From Ciona intestinalis (taxonomy: Eukaryota > Chordata > Ascidiacea > Phlebobranchia > Cionidae): a stretch of 64,000 nucleotides of DNA. Location: assembly GCF_000224145.3 (NCBI RefSeq), contig NC_020176.2:4191825-4255824 (forward strand), read 5' to 3'. This document shows, one piece after another, positions 49,501-60,425 of the stretch (positions are counted from its first letter, which is position 1; the number at the start of each line of letters is the position of its first letter). The notes below the pieces were generated by a model. That model searched no databases, was not told the origin of the DNA, and saw only the letters and a program-made list of their open reading frames with translations. A program made the translations under genes and the position numbers.

Positions 49501-51564
49501 TGCGAAACGGTTGCCATTTTTTACTGAAAAGGTTTGTTACCCATCTTATACCGTTTGGGTAAGATGGCCCATGCTATTATTTTTTTTTTCTATTGTCGTA
49601 TTGGGTAGTAAACGAATATTTACACTTTTTACTGAGTATTTACAGTCACAAAACCGTACTCTCACGGCTCTAAAAGGAAGCTGTAAACTGATAAACACGA
49701 ATATGGAATATTGGATGTTACGCGCCGTAACGATATCCACCGATAGCCCCCAAAGAACCACACAATACTATCTATGGTTAAAGTACGCCTTTAAAACGGT
49801 TAAATGACAGTCTGTTGAACTGAGAACATGAAGAAAATTATCACGAAATATGTTTAGGTTTCAACAGACGACCAAGTTGCAATGTTGAAAGGTTGTTGCA
49901 TGGAAGTGATCGTGTTGAACTGTGTGGCTTCATATGATCGAGCTCGCTGTACATTAAAACTGTTCTCAAAAGTTATAATAACAAGAGAAAAATTACGCCG
50001 AACGAGATTCGATCATTTTGCCGACGATTTGTTTAGAACTGCAGAAGAAATGTCCATTTTGCAACTGACCGAAACAGAAATTGCGATGCTAAAAGCTATT
50101 ATTGTGTTTGCTGCAGGTATAAAGTTCTCATGGCTCAGTGGTCAGGCACTATCCTCATATAACCAAGGATATTACTCGGTTCACGACATTGCTATACCAT
50201 TGTGAATCTGTATATCTATATATGGTTATATGTATATTCTTAAAGTTTATTTTTTTAAGCCAAAAGATACTAATGGGTTGTTCAAAGTGTCAGCTACATA
50301 CAAAACACAATCCCCCAAAAGTGACCCTACCATTCGTTTGTTTTAATTGTTACAGATCGACCACGAATTCAACACATTGACGAAATCAGAAATATTCAAG
50401 ACTCTTTGCTTCAATCGCTACGATATTACGTCATGGATAAACGTCAGCACGAATACGCAGTATGGTCAACGCTACTTATTAAAGTAAGTCTACACTACGC
50501 ACTTTTTTTTACAAGTGCCTATATTTTGGCTACCATTGTGAACGATCTCTATAGTTATATAGTGGGGTGGGGTAAGAATGGACACATTTTCGCTCTATTT
50601 TCTCGTCCAATGTAGTAGTATACAAAGAACGGAATTATAAAACCGTCTCACGACTCTCATAAACTGTTGTCTGTTGTTTAAAACCCCATCATGATATTTG
50701 AATATTATGTGCTAAAGGTGTTCGGTCCTCACCCACCCTAGTATATATGAAACAGCACACCCGTGTTATAACGACTGTCATTGCATCGCCACATTAGGGT
50801 AATACAAGTTACATTCATTCATTTTAAAGATGGCTGATATACGTCGAATAAGCAACGGGTTCGCTGCTTCACTTATGGACATGAAGTTAAACAACCCAGA
50901 AGAACTAATCGTATTGTTTGCCGAGGACCGCAGAGGTACTCCCGACGATCATACACCTCTACAAGACGCAAGAATGGACACAACCAAAACCTCGGCATCT
51001 CAAAAGCTATGTCAAAAAGGCGGCAATAAAGAAAACCGAATGGATAATTCAAAGCGAGTTTCGACAAGCGTGAAGAAAGTTTCGAACTCGTGGCCGCCAA
51101 CGTATAAGCGGGACGAACCCTTCATGAGTAACAGAGCCTTACTACCGCAGCATTACGGTGTGTGGTCGTGCTTCCCAAAACCAAGTTACGATCTTCCAAA
51201 CCCATCCTTACCTAAACCAAGTGGATTCCAGCCGTTGCAACTGCCACATGCAGCATTATCAGGGCACGTAGGGAAAACTTTGGGTAGAAATAATTTCATC
51301 CTGCCTACAGCACTTCACCCAAGCTTGAACACGGTGAAACATTCAGACATGTTTCGTGCAATGCCTGTAGATAGCGGGGAATTTATACCGAGTATCAATC
51401 CACCAGCTTACATTGCGAACAGTAAAACAAATGTTTCGCCCCAAACACGGTGGTTATTAAAAGAGCGTTTTACACAAGAAAAGGGCACGCATATTTCGGA
51501 CAAAAACGTCCACGCAAATCAAAATGCAACGGAAGAAGCAATAAACTTGTCACTAAAATTATAA
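46505..51564 (+). CDS. THR: thyroid hormone receptor-like nuclear receptor
   Basis: Ligand-type transcription factor of subfamily NR1A. Exons in phase: 46505-46598, 47052-47152, 47485-47632, 49117-49301, 49418-49531, 49858-50116, 50356-50483 and 50830-51564, giving 587 aa. The DBD starts [21 protein letters not shown]-box CEGCKGFFRR and second-finger [12 protein letters not shown] follow; the hinge [16 protein letters not shown] is typical of TRs. The LBD has KGCCMEVI and IQDSLLQSL but lacks the residues that hold T3 (see findings). The helix-12 position reads [10 protein letters not shown], without the usual coactivator-clamp Glu. A ~190-residue Pro/Ser/Asn-rich tail with no TR counterpart follows, all in one exon. 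The A/B region is very short. From memory, the Ciona TR homologue (CiNR1) was reported not to bind T3, which fits. The middle exons occur twice around a gap; the right-hand set is used here because it continues to the 3' exons. Confidence 0.9.
46624..46789 (+). mobile_element. 200-bp MITE, family A, internally shortened
   Basis: TATAGTAGGGTGGGGGGAGA at the left and GCCATCTTCCCCCACCCTAC at the right. The TTCTCGTCCCATTTGG block is missing. It begins 25 bp after the exon-1 donor of the receptor gene. Confidence 0.83.
46800..46960 (+). mobile_element. composite SINE fragment
   Basis: GTGTCCTTAAGCCAGGTGAT, GCTCCAACCCAGTGGTCTTT, TATGGGTTGTTTAAATTGT, an A-rich spacer, CACACAAAGTTACATATAGG and GTGGTAACTCGTAAAG. 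Confidence 0.7.
47183..47382 (+). mobile_element. 200-bp MITE, family A
   Basis: TATAGGGTGGGAGAAAATGG at the left and CTCATCTTCCCCCACCCTAT at the right, with the full interior. Confidence 0.85.
47385..47458 (+). mobile_element. SINE 3'-core fragment
   Basis: GAAACAGAACACCCGTGTTA, AAACTGTCGTTGCCCCACCA and GATGATAAATAAGTTACATA, directly after a family-A MITE. Confidence 0.65.
47707..47800 (-). mobile_element. 200-bp MITE, family A, partial
   Basis: TATAGTAGAGTGGGAGAAGA, TTTTAGCCCATAATATCCAA and GGGAGTCCCGAGGAT. The right half is absent. A second copy at 48920-49013 belongs to the duplicated segment. Confidence 0.7.
48341..48450 (+). mobile_element. 200-bp MITE, family A, 5' part, diverged
   Basis: GGTAGGATGGCCCAT, TTCTATTATCGTATTTGGTA, GTAAACGAAGAGT and CCGTACTCTCACGACTC. 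Repeated at 49553-49675 in the duplicated segment. Confidence 0.55.
48808..48857. other. assembly gap (50 N) inside nuclear receptor exon 6
   Basis: Exactly 50 N interrupt the left copy of exon 6 after the codons for FDHFADDL. The sequence on the far side restarts in the intron after exon 3. Confidence 0.97.
48858..50031 (+). repeat. right copy of duplicated receptor segment
   Basis: 1174 bp matching 47644-48807. Here exon 6 is complete and continues to exons 7 and 8, so this copy is the one joined to the rest of the gene. Confidence 0.85.
50557..50748 (+). mobile_element. 200-bp MITE, family A
   Basis: TATAGTGGGGTGGGGTAAGA at the left, TTCTCGTCCAATGTAGTAGT, and CTCACCCACCCTAGTATATA at the right, in the last receptor intron. 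Confidence 0.82.
50749..50828 (+). mobile_element. SINE 3'-core fragment
   Basis: GAAACAGCACACCCGTGTTA, TAACGACTGTCATTGCATCG and ACAAGTTACATTCATTCATT. It runs up to the acceptor (TTTTAAAG) of the last nuclear-receptor exon. Confidence 0.65.
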
Positions 51565-52753
51565 ACGCGAAAAATGTATACCTAATGCATGGGTAATGGG
51601 TTAACTCTGGTCTAAATCTCAGGTCCCATGAAGTTTCACATTGTTAAACACACCACTGCTTTCAATGTTTGTATTTTTTTATTTGTAATCTCTTCGGTTT
51701 AAAAAATTTGAAGTTTTTGGTTAGTTTGAATCAAATATTTAATCTTACATCACTGTTATGTGCCAAATAAATAGTATTTCAATTCACACTTACAAAGAGA
51801 AACTGACAGTAACACCTTTTCACTTTCACTTTTCTAATATGTTCAACAATAAGATGTATAAACTTGCTTATATGACTTAAGACTACACTGACTATGTGAG
51901 TATTTGTTCTTAACTGCTGCTCTGTTTAATAAATTGAACTTTCTAAATGATGTAGGTTTTCAAAATATGATTCTGAAGTATCAAAATATACACTTTGAAT
52001 GTTTTAACCCAAACTGAATGCAACAGTTACAACTGAACATCAGATGGAAGATTTTTACATAAAAATACACTGTTGAAATTTTACAACAAAACTCAGTCAC
52101 AAAAACACTCATGGCAAACACCAGGTAATAATATTCGTCCCCAATATCTCGGTTTACGACTCTCTGCTGCCGCATGTGTACGTTGGCTTGAATATTGCCT
52201 GGGGCATTTTAGGATGGAAACACAAGCTGTATACAGCAGGTATACGAGTTTCGCTTCGTTGGTTTGCTGGAAAGAAATGATGCGGGTGATTTAACCAGGT
52301 AACAACTACTTTATCATATAATGTGCGTAATATTGCTTATATAACAGCGCGAGTACAATGGGAATGGGATTTAGCTTGGAAAATAGATAGTTTGTGAGGG
52401 AATGGTAGCATTTTTGAGCTACGTGTTTGAGTAAACGTTATAGCAGGTCGGATGTTTCGTTATCTGTTTCAAAATGAGGTTAGTGTCTTATAAGTGAAAC
52501 TATTACTTAACAATATGCGTGCATTTAAAATGTGTTTGCCGAATTGCATAAAGGGAAAATTGTGGTAGGATTAGCACCTGGAGAAAATTCTCAGATTCTT
52601 GAGAGTATTGCTTTTAACAAATAGGTTATTGGTCAATACAATGAGACTTTTAAGTATTTTTAAGTATTGCGCTGGGTTTTTATTTTAATTTGTATCGATG
52701 TCCTATATCAAAGCAAACAAACTAAGTTGTATTTCCACCGAAAACACATTCAG
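51565..52753. other. receptor 3' UTR and intergenic spacer
   Basis: A polyadenylation signal AATAAA at 51766-51771 ends the receptor gene about 200 bp after its stop. The rest, up to the B4GAT1-like start, shows no MITE, SINE or ORF with support. The small plus-strand ORF at 52073-52294 has no family features. Confidence 0.6.
51766..51771 (+). terminator. poly(A) signal of the nuclear receptor gene
   Basis: AATAAA 202 bp downstream of the receptor stop codon, in AT-rich sequence. Confidence 0.55.
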
Positions 52754-54827
52754 ATGTCAAGATCTCGACGTGTGGCGGTCATCGCGTTCATTTTGCTGAC
52801 GTCACAGATACTTCGTTTGTTCTTCGAAAACTGGTATCTTTTTTCGGGAAACATAAATTATATTTCTTCTGCTGCGAAAGACATCGGCTCAATACGCGTT
52901 GTTCCGCCTTCCATCGAGCACGAAGGTGGATACTTGGTCAACAGATTTTATAAGTCAGAAGGTTTCGGGATGAACGATTTAAAAGACCCAGCTGATGTTA
53001 CACTGGTGATGCATGGGACAGTAGATCGACTGTACAGGTAGCTTATAATACTTTGAATGCTTTGTGGTTACTCCCAAATAGGACGAGAAAATAGAATGAA
53101 ACGGTGTCCCATCTTTCTCCACCCTACTATATATACCACGAGAGTAAGGAACACATATATGTCCGATTTAGAGAGTATCTTGTTATTGCTCTGCAACGAG
53201 TAACTGGACACATGTATGTCTGGCGTATCAAAATACACCCGTGTTGTATTTTGACTTTGGGCACTCGGTGTTTGAAAATGTGGCCAAAACTTAACAAGAT
53301 CAAACCCAATTCTTGGTATTTGATTTACAGATTAATAGAAATCGCAGAGGTTTGGAGTGGACCAATATCAATGGCTGTGTACGCACCCATGCAAGACGCA
53401 AGTTTCTTTGATGACGCGATTGATGGGTTAAGATTATGCTGGGCAACACTGCGAAAAAGTGTTTCCTTTCATTTAGTACATCATGTCAACTCGCCCGCAA
53501 ACGTAACGCAGTTGGGTTCGTTCGTATATCTCTCTTGCAAAGACATCATACGCCGTCTACGCTTAGTTAGGCCGAACGCTGGTCGGTCTCAGTACCCACA
53601 TAACTTGTTACGGAATGTTGGAAGGAGCGGAGCGCTAACTAACTTTGTTCTTCATATCGACGCAGACCTGGCACCGTCGCGAAGTTTGCGAGGGAAATTC
53701 AAGGAATTGTTGAAATTGCATAACTTGGAAAGCGGGATAGCGGCAAGGTATGAGCCGAAGGGTAAATATTAAGTTTCATAAAAAAAAGTGAACCTTGACA
53801 TATAAGTGACGTGTAAACTGTTGTATAGGAGGGTGGGAGAAGATGGGACATCTTTTCATTCTATTTTCTTATTCTATTTGGTAGTAAACAAAGAACATTC
53901 AAAGAATTATAAAAATGCACACTCACGACTCCCAAAGACTGTTGTTCATTAAAACATGATCAGGATGTTGGGACATTATTTGCTAAATGTGTTCCATCTT
54001 ACCCCACAGTAGTAGATATTTATTTTCAATGTTTCAACATTACATAGGTCTTCAAAACTTCTATTCGTGCTACCCGTGTTCGAGCTTCGACAGTTTCAAA
54101 ACCCAGTAAGAACGAAACAAGAACTTGCAGAAGCGATAAAAGAAAGAAACGCAATACCTTTTCTTCAGGTAACAACAATAGTCTCAAGAAGTCTTATTCA
54201 TTTATAGAGCAAAGTTCATGCAATTTTCATTATTAAATGAATTTTGAAGAGCCTCGCGAGTACTCCAACGTGACAAGACTATATCGATCTGACGCAGTTT
54301 AAAATATATTAAATCGTCATTCCTTTCTGTACAGGAAACATGTGTACCTTGTCACCGGCCCACGGATTACGATCGTTGGTTGCAATCGTTAAAGAGCGAT
54401 TCTAATGATTCGGAAATGTCTTATAAAGTAGATTACGTGAAAGAATGGACTCCTTTCTTTATAACGTCAAAGCACTCGCCATTATACGATGATCGGTTCG
54501 TTGCATTCGGGCATGATGTTTTGGCAAACGTAAGTTTTTCATGCGGTAATATTTTGATTACGAGTGAATTTTGGGACTTGATGATTACTGTCCTCTTCTA
54601 AACAAAGTATTTTAAATTCCCAGATATGCGAGTTACAGGCGAACGGGTACGAGTTTCACGTTCTCACTCACGAATTTCTTATCCACAATGGCTACAGAAC
54701 TAAGAGCAGAATGACAGAGTTTGAGAGAACGCGCAGAGACGACAGGGCGACCTTTTATGACAAATTTCTTCAAGAACTTCGTGAAAATGGTTTGGTCGGT
54801 AGCATGTACAATAACTGCTACGACTGA
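52754..54827 (+). CDS. beta-1,4-glucuronyltransferase 1-like (GT49)
   Basis: Golgi type II glycosyltransferase of the B4GAT1/LARGE-C (GT49) family, which in animals transfers glucuronate to xylose on alpha-dystroglycan O-mannose glycans. Five in-phase exons (52754-53037, 53331-53747, 54048-54168, 54335-54529, 54624-54827) encode 406 aa; human B4GAT1 is about 415. The first ATG of the frame is followed by a basic MSRSRR and the anchor VAVIAFILLTSQILRLFF. The mid-section reads YPHNLLRNVGRSGALTNFVL followed by HIDADLAPS, with a DxD metal site in the B4GAT1-like position. VLPVFELRQ, ETCVPC and EFLIHNGY follow, the last matching the family's VHKG(F/Y) block. The frame is open and complete. A small family of such genes exists in invertebrates, so strict B4GAT1 orthology is not claimed. 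Confidence 0.82.
53062..53138 (-). mobile_element. 200-bp MITE, family A, one end only
   Basis: TGGTTACTCCCAAATAGGAC, GAGAAAATAGAATGAAACGG and CCCATCTTTCTCCACCCTAC, in intron 1 of the GT49 gene. Confidence 0.7.
53823..54014 (+). mobile_element. 200-bp MITE, family A
   Basis: TATAGGAGGGTGGGAGAAGA at the left and TCCATCTTACCCCACAGTAG at the right, in intron 2 of the GT49 gene. Confidence 0.85.
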
Positions 54828-54859
54828 CAACCGATCTTAAATGCAACCCTTTACTATGC

Positions 54860-54865
54860 AATAAA
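54860..54865 (+). terminator. poly(A) signal of the GT49 gene
   Basis: AATAAA 33 bp downstream of the stop codon TGA at 54825-54827. Confidence 0.65.
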
Positions 54866-54894
54866 TATACAACATATTCACAGTTGTGGCGCGT

Positions 54895-55085
54895 CAATTC
54901 AAAAATAGACTCACTAATGGCCTGTTCAAATTGCCAGCCATACATAAAAGACAAAAAAACTAATCACTCACAAAGTTACGTACGCTGGAACTTGTAAGCG
55001 AGCACGAGGTGTTTAAAAAAGAACACCCGTGTTATAACGACTAACTTTGCCCCGCCACGCGAGGGAAAATAGATTATAAACATTC
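54895..55085 (+). mobile_element. composite SINE fragment
   Basis: CACTAATGGCCTGTTCAAAT, TGCCAGCCATACATAAAAGA, ACTCACAAAGTTACGTACG, CTTGTAAGCGAGCACGAGGT, AAGAACACCCGTGTTATAAC and CACGCGAGGGAAAATAGATT. Confidence 0.72.
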
Positions 55086-55170
55086 AAAACAAAACACTCG
55101 AGGTTATAGTTGCATATCAGAGGCCGTATATTAACAAACGATACAACATATAGTTTACGTTGAATGTAAT

Positions 55171-55370
55171 ATATAGTAGGGTGGGGAAAGATGGGACACC
55201 TTTTCATTCCATTTTCTCGTCCCATTCGATAGTAAACAAAGAACGTTTAAAGAATTATAAAACCGTATCCTCATGGCTTCCATAGACCGCTGTTACTTGT
55301 TTGAAACACGATCAGGATATTTAGATATTTCGCGCTAAAGGTGTCCCGTCTTCCCCCATCCCACTATAGA
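55171..55370 (+). mobile_element. 200-bp MITE, family A, best-preserved copy
   Basis: TATAGTAGGGTGGGGAAAGA at the left, TTTTCTCGTCCCATTCGATA, GACCGCTGTTACTTGTTTG, and CCCGTCTTCCCCCATCCCAC at the right, with TA at both ends. Confidence 0.88.
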
Positions 55371-56102
55371 ACAACATTAAGGCACAAGTACGTTTTAAAA
55401 ACTCGCGTATTAACTTTGTTGAAACCGAAGTAACAAATCTGTAAGCCGTTCGTTCGTGTGACACATTCTGGTCTACAGTTAAATGAAATGTATATCTGTA
55501 AAATTTTAGGAGTTTAGAACAGGACTACACCTAATGTTGGGTAAACATTTCATGACGAATGATTTGAAATTAGTTTTGAACATTTAAGCGCAGCTAAACC
55601 GACTGCAAGCCAGGTAAATAATGGGCTAAAGCGATTATATAGCACCGAAGAAATGAATTTATAAATACGAATGGGTTTATTAAACAAGTTGTGTGTTAGA
55701 TAATCCGTTTTTTTCTGGTTAATATGACGAACTGCTTTATATCTGGTCTGATGGACACTCGGTTTTCGGAATAAGAAATGCAGAGACAGCCACCAAAAAT
55801 ATAATATAGATAAATATGTACGATAACTTCTACTATAATGCAAATAATAAACGACAGCTGTAATCGGCTTCGACTATAAGAGATCTTGCGTCATATCACG
55901 TGACAGCTGATAGAAAATAAAATTGCACTGAATTTCTCCTACAAGGTTTCCAGCTTGCGTTTTGACTACACTAAAATATGAACATCTTCAGTAAATTTTG
56001 CCGTTTTCACGCTTCATACGAAGATAAATAACTTTCTTGCACAATGCAGTACACAAGGTCAATTTGACAGGAATAAGTGCTTTTGGCAACGTGTCGATAT
56101 TC

Positions 56103-59100
56103 TCAATTTTCAGTGTAAGACGAAGACATAGAAAGCCAGGAGGAACTAAGAGCTCCCAGTTTGGAATATAACGATGAAGACTTGTCTCTCTCCCTCTCTT
56201 CTCTTTGGTCCACGGAACTCGTCAATTGACGCAGAGCATGCGCTAGTGGAAGTTGGGGTAGTGATGACGTCATCATGTCGCCATAACTACGACTGGAATT
56301 AGCAATTGGTAACAGAGGGAACCTGGGTGGGGGTTAAAATTGGTTAAAATGTGAGCAGTCGCCAAACTTTTTAAGTGCAGAGTGCAGAGTTAGATGCACA
56401 TACTTGTAAAACAAACCTAACTATTGGTCCCAATGTTTACTAATGCAGCAAAAAAAATATAGTAGACCTGCCTAACCTGCCACTACTGATTAGTATATGA
56501 CTGTGACGCAAACACAAATGGATAAACAAAGCTTTTGGATTGTTTTAAAAAAAGTAGACTGATATCTTAGATACTGATCTGAACATATTTGATACTCACT
56601 GACACTGGCTCACTGTATAATCTACAATACTAACATAGAAGCCAAACCAGGGGTTAGAGGGTAGATAGGCCTACACTATGAAATTTTCTGCACTGTATTT
56701 ATTTGTAAACAATAAATTTGTTTTAAAAAGAAACAAGTCTAACTAATCCTGCCTCCTGTATTCTAAAGTTTGTAGGCTATAGATAATAAAGAAAAAGTAA
56801 ATACCTTCCACAGTCGGGCATAAGGGGTAGGACGTTGTGTGAATCCTTCGACGAGAATAACTTTTGGGATGAAGTAACTTTGCTGGAGACGAGGATTCCA
56901 AATAAGGTCGATGTTCGAGCGGAATATCTCTGGATGTTGTGAGTCAGGTGAGGAGAGAAGACATCCAAGTCAAACGGATCGATGTACCCCTCCAACCAAT
57001 CCACTAGCTCTGTGTAAGTGAAACATGGATGTTCCTCATCAAGATCATTTTCTCCAACTTCAGGATTCTTCCCAGCAGCATCCAGAGATTGCTGGAGAAT
57101 GTTATGAAGATACCGAAGATCAAAGAGGCTTTGTAGAGCCCACACTTGAGATGGGGAGGCGTCTTCTTCCGGGAGAGTTTGGCCATGAAGACTTGAATCA
57201 TCTCGTGCAAGAGCAGTTTTCGCCGATGAATAAGCACGCATGACACCTTGCAAGCAGCTGTTAGATAGTTCACGCAAAGTAGAGCGACTGATCGAGTAAC
57301 CTCCTATTTTTTCGAGTTCGGTGCAAACTGTGAAAAGAAGTTCTTGGGTGAAACTCATTGTGGAAGCTGGAACTTTGATCTGGGATTTAACTGTGTCGCC
57401 GGTTTCGCTCTCTTCTTCTACTGTGATCGAGTCCCATAAAGATAAACTAAGCAGAATATTTCCACCGGAGGCAGAGTTGAGCAAGCTCTCTTCAAAACTC
57501 ACCAATGCAGGGGACAAGATGGCGTTGGTACATATTGACATAAAGTTAAGGCTTTGTACGGACATGGCTTCTACAATTGCTTCCCATTGTGAAGTGTCTG
57601 TGGTTGACTTCATGTCACCACTAGCATGAGATTCACTCATGTGACGTCGTAATGGTTGATTGTGGAGAGGTTTTGTGATGTAACAATCATGAAAACTGTG
57701 GCATAGTTTAAATAAATTACGACATACACGAGATAGGAACAATGCCTTGCTGAGAACATCTTCATTTGCTGTGTAATCTGTTTTATTTGCTTTGTTCTTT
57801 AATTGCTCTTTCATTTTGGACAAAAATTCCAACAAAGATGTGAAGAATTCACCACTGGATAGTTTCAGGTATCCGTAGACTGTTTGACATTCAACATTAT
57901 TTTCGATTAAATTTTCCGAAGTACTGACAGAGCGTTTGTGAGGTGTGTTCGGCCCACTTTTGCCAACCACGCTAACAACATAATTGTTTACATCATCAAG
58001 CAACTTTTTAACTGATGTGTCAAGCCCTTCACACAGTCGATGTACATTTGGGGTGATTGAGAGTGACTTTAGTGTTAGCCCTGCATGGTCCGATGTTTTC
58101 CGTTGCTGCCAACTGCTCCAAGCCATTGTAGAAGAAATATCATTTTCATGTTCGTTCCATAGAAACTTTGAAGTGCTCGTGCCCTTTTCACCACCTTGTT
58201 TCTCAAGCAAAGCTTTGCTATCATTAAGTAGCTGTTGGAAGGTTACAGCAACAATAGACTTCAATTTATTGAGGAATAAACTTTGCAACAGTTCATCCCA
58301 AACATCAACTTCGTGGTTAAAAACAGCCTGACACGTTTGTTGCCACTTTGTTTTTACGTGGACTGTTTCACCTAAATCATTAATAGACCAATTGTTGTTA
58401 GTGCTGGTGGCTTTAATTTCATTTCCACAATCAAGTATCTCCATTGCTGCCTCCCTAACACTCGTCAAATCCTTGGCAGAGTTCGTAAACTGTAGCAAGT
58501 CAGCAATTCCTTTATTTAGAATCGATTTACACGCTGACAACCACTGTGTATTAAGCTGCTGAATATTCTTATCCTCAATATTGTAACTTGTGATGTTGAA
58601 CTTCACTTTCTGCAGGGACAAGTTCTTGGGCACGCAACTAGTCCATATTTTAAAACACTTTCCTAAACCAAAGCTCTCAGAAGGTTCGGTGCCCTCGGGT
58701 TCTTCTGTGCACTTCCTTAGCATTATTTCAACGGCACTTTTTCGTTCACCTTCACAGCAGAAGAGTTCATAAACTTGAGATGCAGTTTTTACAAGGACCT
58801 CAAGACCAGCACAGATCTTGCCTTTTGTGCTCATGCCGTAATAGGAGCCAGATTTTATTTCGGCCTCTGTGAGAATCTCATTGATAGCTTCACGTCTAGA
58901 TTCTAAAAGCTTTCCAAGTGCTGTCTCAATCGAAACTTCTTCTAGCAGAATAATTGAGCACAAAGCTTCGGACAGACTTTGCAAGTCTAAGCTGTGATCC
59001 CTGATTCTGGCATGGCATTGTTTCAAAATAGCCAAGCGTAGATTAGCAACCGCTTGTGCTTGCTGCCCTAACATTGGAATCCACTGTAATATTGGACTGT

Positions 59101-60155
59101 ATGAATGATTCCCATCAAGAGAAAGATTTTTCAAGACTTGTCGACTCTGGAAACGAGAAACACTAACTATTAATCTGTTTATAAAATAAAATTAAAGATT
59201 AGTAAGAAGCCACATAACCTATCCTACGCATAAATATAAGGGCGCATAAGGGTACATGTACAAATGCATTGAACACTTAAACTTGGGAAGCCATGATATC
59301 AATTACAAATGCACAGCAACCTATATCCTTAACTCCTAATTAAGATTATGCAAGTTTCTGTACCCACTAGCCATACAACAAAATCTACAGTTGTGTTACC
59401 TGCAGATAAAGAAATGAAGCAGTTATCATGTTGCCAGCTTCTACTTGCAACCAAATCTCCTCCGGCATTTCCATTAAAACTTTTGTTTCAGCTGCAATCT
59501 CTAAAAATCTGCACACACAAAATAAACAAGTAATAGTATGGGTGCTGAAGTAATTGGCCAACTCTGGAGTCTAGCTCCTCACCCATATAGAACAGATATG
59601 AACAAGAGAACACATTAGTTATTACTGCCACAATCACCTGCTTTCATTTGAAGCACCCAGTTGGCTAGCACGTGGCTTCAACGCAGATTTTCTCCTCGCT
59701 GATGTAAATTCTTGGATATCCTTTACTGTGTTGGTCACGATCTCTGAGCATTTCTTCATCTCCGTTATTTTGTCGGCTGCCTCAATTAAATCACGGTATC
59801 TAAAGTGGTTTACGGTTTAGTTTAGTTCATAATTAAACCAATATGTAGCAAAATAGCAACTATTTTATTAACAAATGAGGTAAATTGTGCCATCAAGAAA
59901 TATTAAAAATAACAAAAAAAGGTAAAGATTGGCTTTATATTCTAGGCCAGATTAGTTTCCAAGTGCTTCATAGCATGCAACCTATATAAACCTAAAATCC
60001 ACCCAGCCATTTCACCAAGTTAAATACACTCACCTTTCTCCAACCATTTGCCTCAGTTCCTCCTTTTTCAGTTCAATCTCGTGTCTCGTCTTCTTCTCCA
60101 ACTCCCGGATCTCTTCCACTCCATTCCTCTCAAATATTGTCATCACCGAATCCAT
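56103..60155 (-). CDS. COG1: conserved oligomeric Golgi complex subunit 1
   Basis: Subunit of the COG tethering complex that returns Golgi enzymes by retrograde vesicles. Five exons join in phase: 60034-60155, 59638-59799, 59400-59508, 56805-59146 (one 2.3-kb exon) and 56103-56322. They give 984 aa; human is about 980. The N-terminus FERNGVEEIRELEKKTRHEI and ELRQMVGERYRDLIEAADKI are diagnostic. EMPEEIW, EALCSIILLEE, the C-terminal DLRYL and IDPFDLDVFSPHL, and FPLLPIANSSR complete the match along the whole protein. The start ATG sits in a strong context (CACCATGG). The last 40 residues are Ser-rich. A charged coiled-coil at residues ~10-45 is as expected for COG subunits. CDIN1 lies 270 bp upstream on the same strand, which is close enough for a Ciona operon. 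Confidence 0.95.
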
Positions 60156-60425
60156 GGTGATTATCAGATACTTGTACGTAATTGGTATCACAGCAACATT
60201 TGTTTACATTTTACATTACACTGCCAAAAGGCCTGCTGGAAAAAAGTTGGTTGTTATAAAACAGATAGGATTCAGAACATTAACAATAATTATAGCTGTG
60301 TGTGTGAGTTTGTCTGTCTTTTATTACAGTATCATGCCATGTTCTCTGGCATGCCACTTTGTAATCAATATAAGAATGTAAATGAACATAATACACATCA
60401 TTTGAAGCAAAAGATGAACTGCTAT

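Larger units (their letters stand above)
54828..56102. other. intergenic region between convergent GT49 and COG1 genes
   Basis: Contains the GT49 poly(A) signal, a SINE and a MITE. The rest is plain AT-rich sequence. The minus-strand ORF 55550-55843 has no recognisable feature and no splice support. Confidence 0.55.

Noticed and set aside
47644-50031. True internal duplication of the nuclear receptor hinge/LBD exons
   Set aside because: The two copies differ at an allelic level, meet at a 50-N gap in mid-exon, and only the right copy leads to the 3' exons. An assembly duplication is simpler.
55550-55843. 97-aa minus-strand ORF between GT49 and COG1
   Set aside because: No family feature, poor codon pattern, and no acceptor or donor linking it to COG1.
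57004-58772. Several ORFs on both strands across the large COG1 exon
   Set aside because: They are shadows of the 2.3-kb COG1 exon in other frames.
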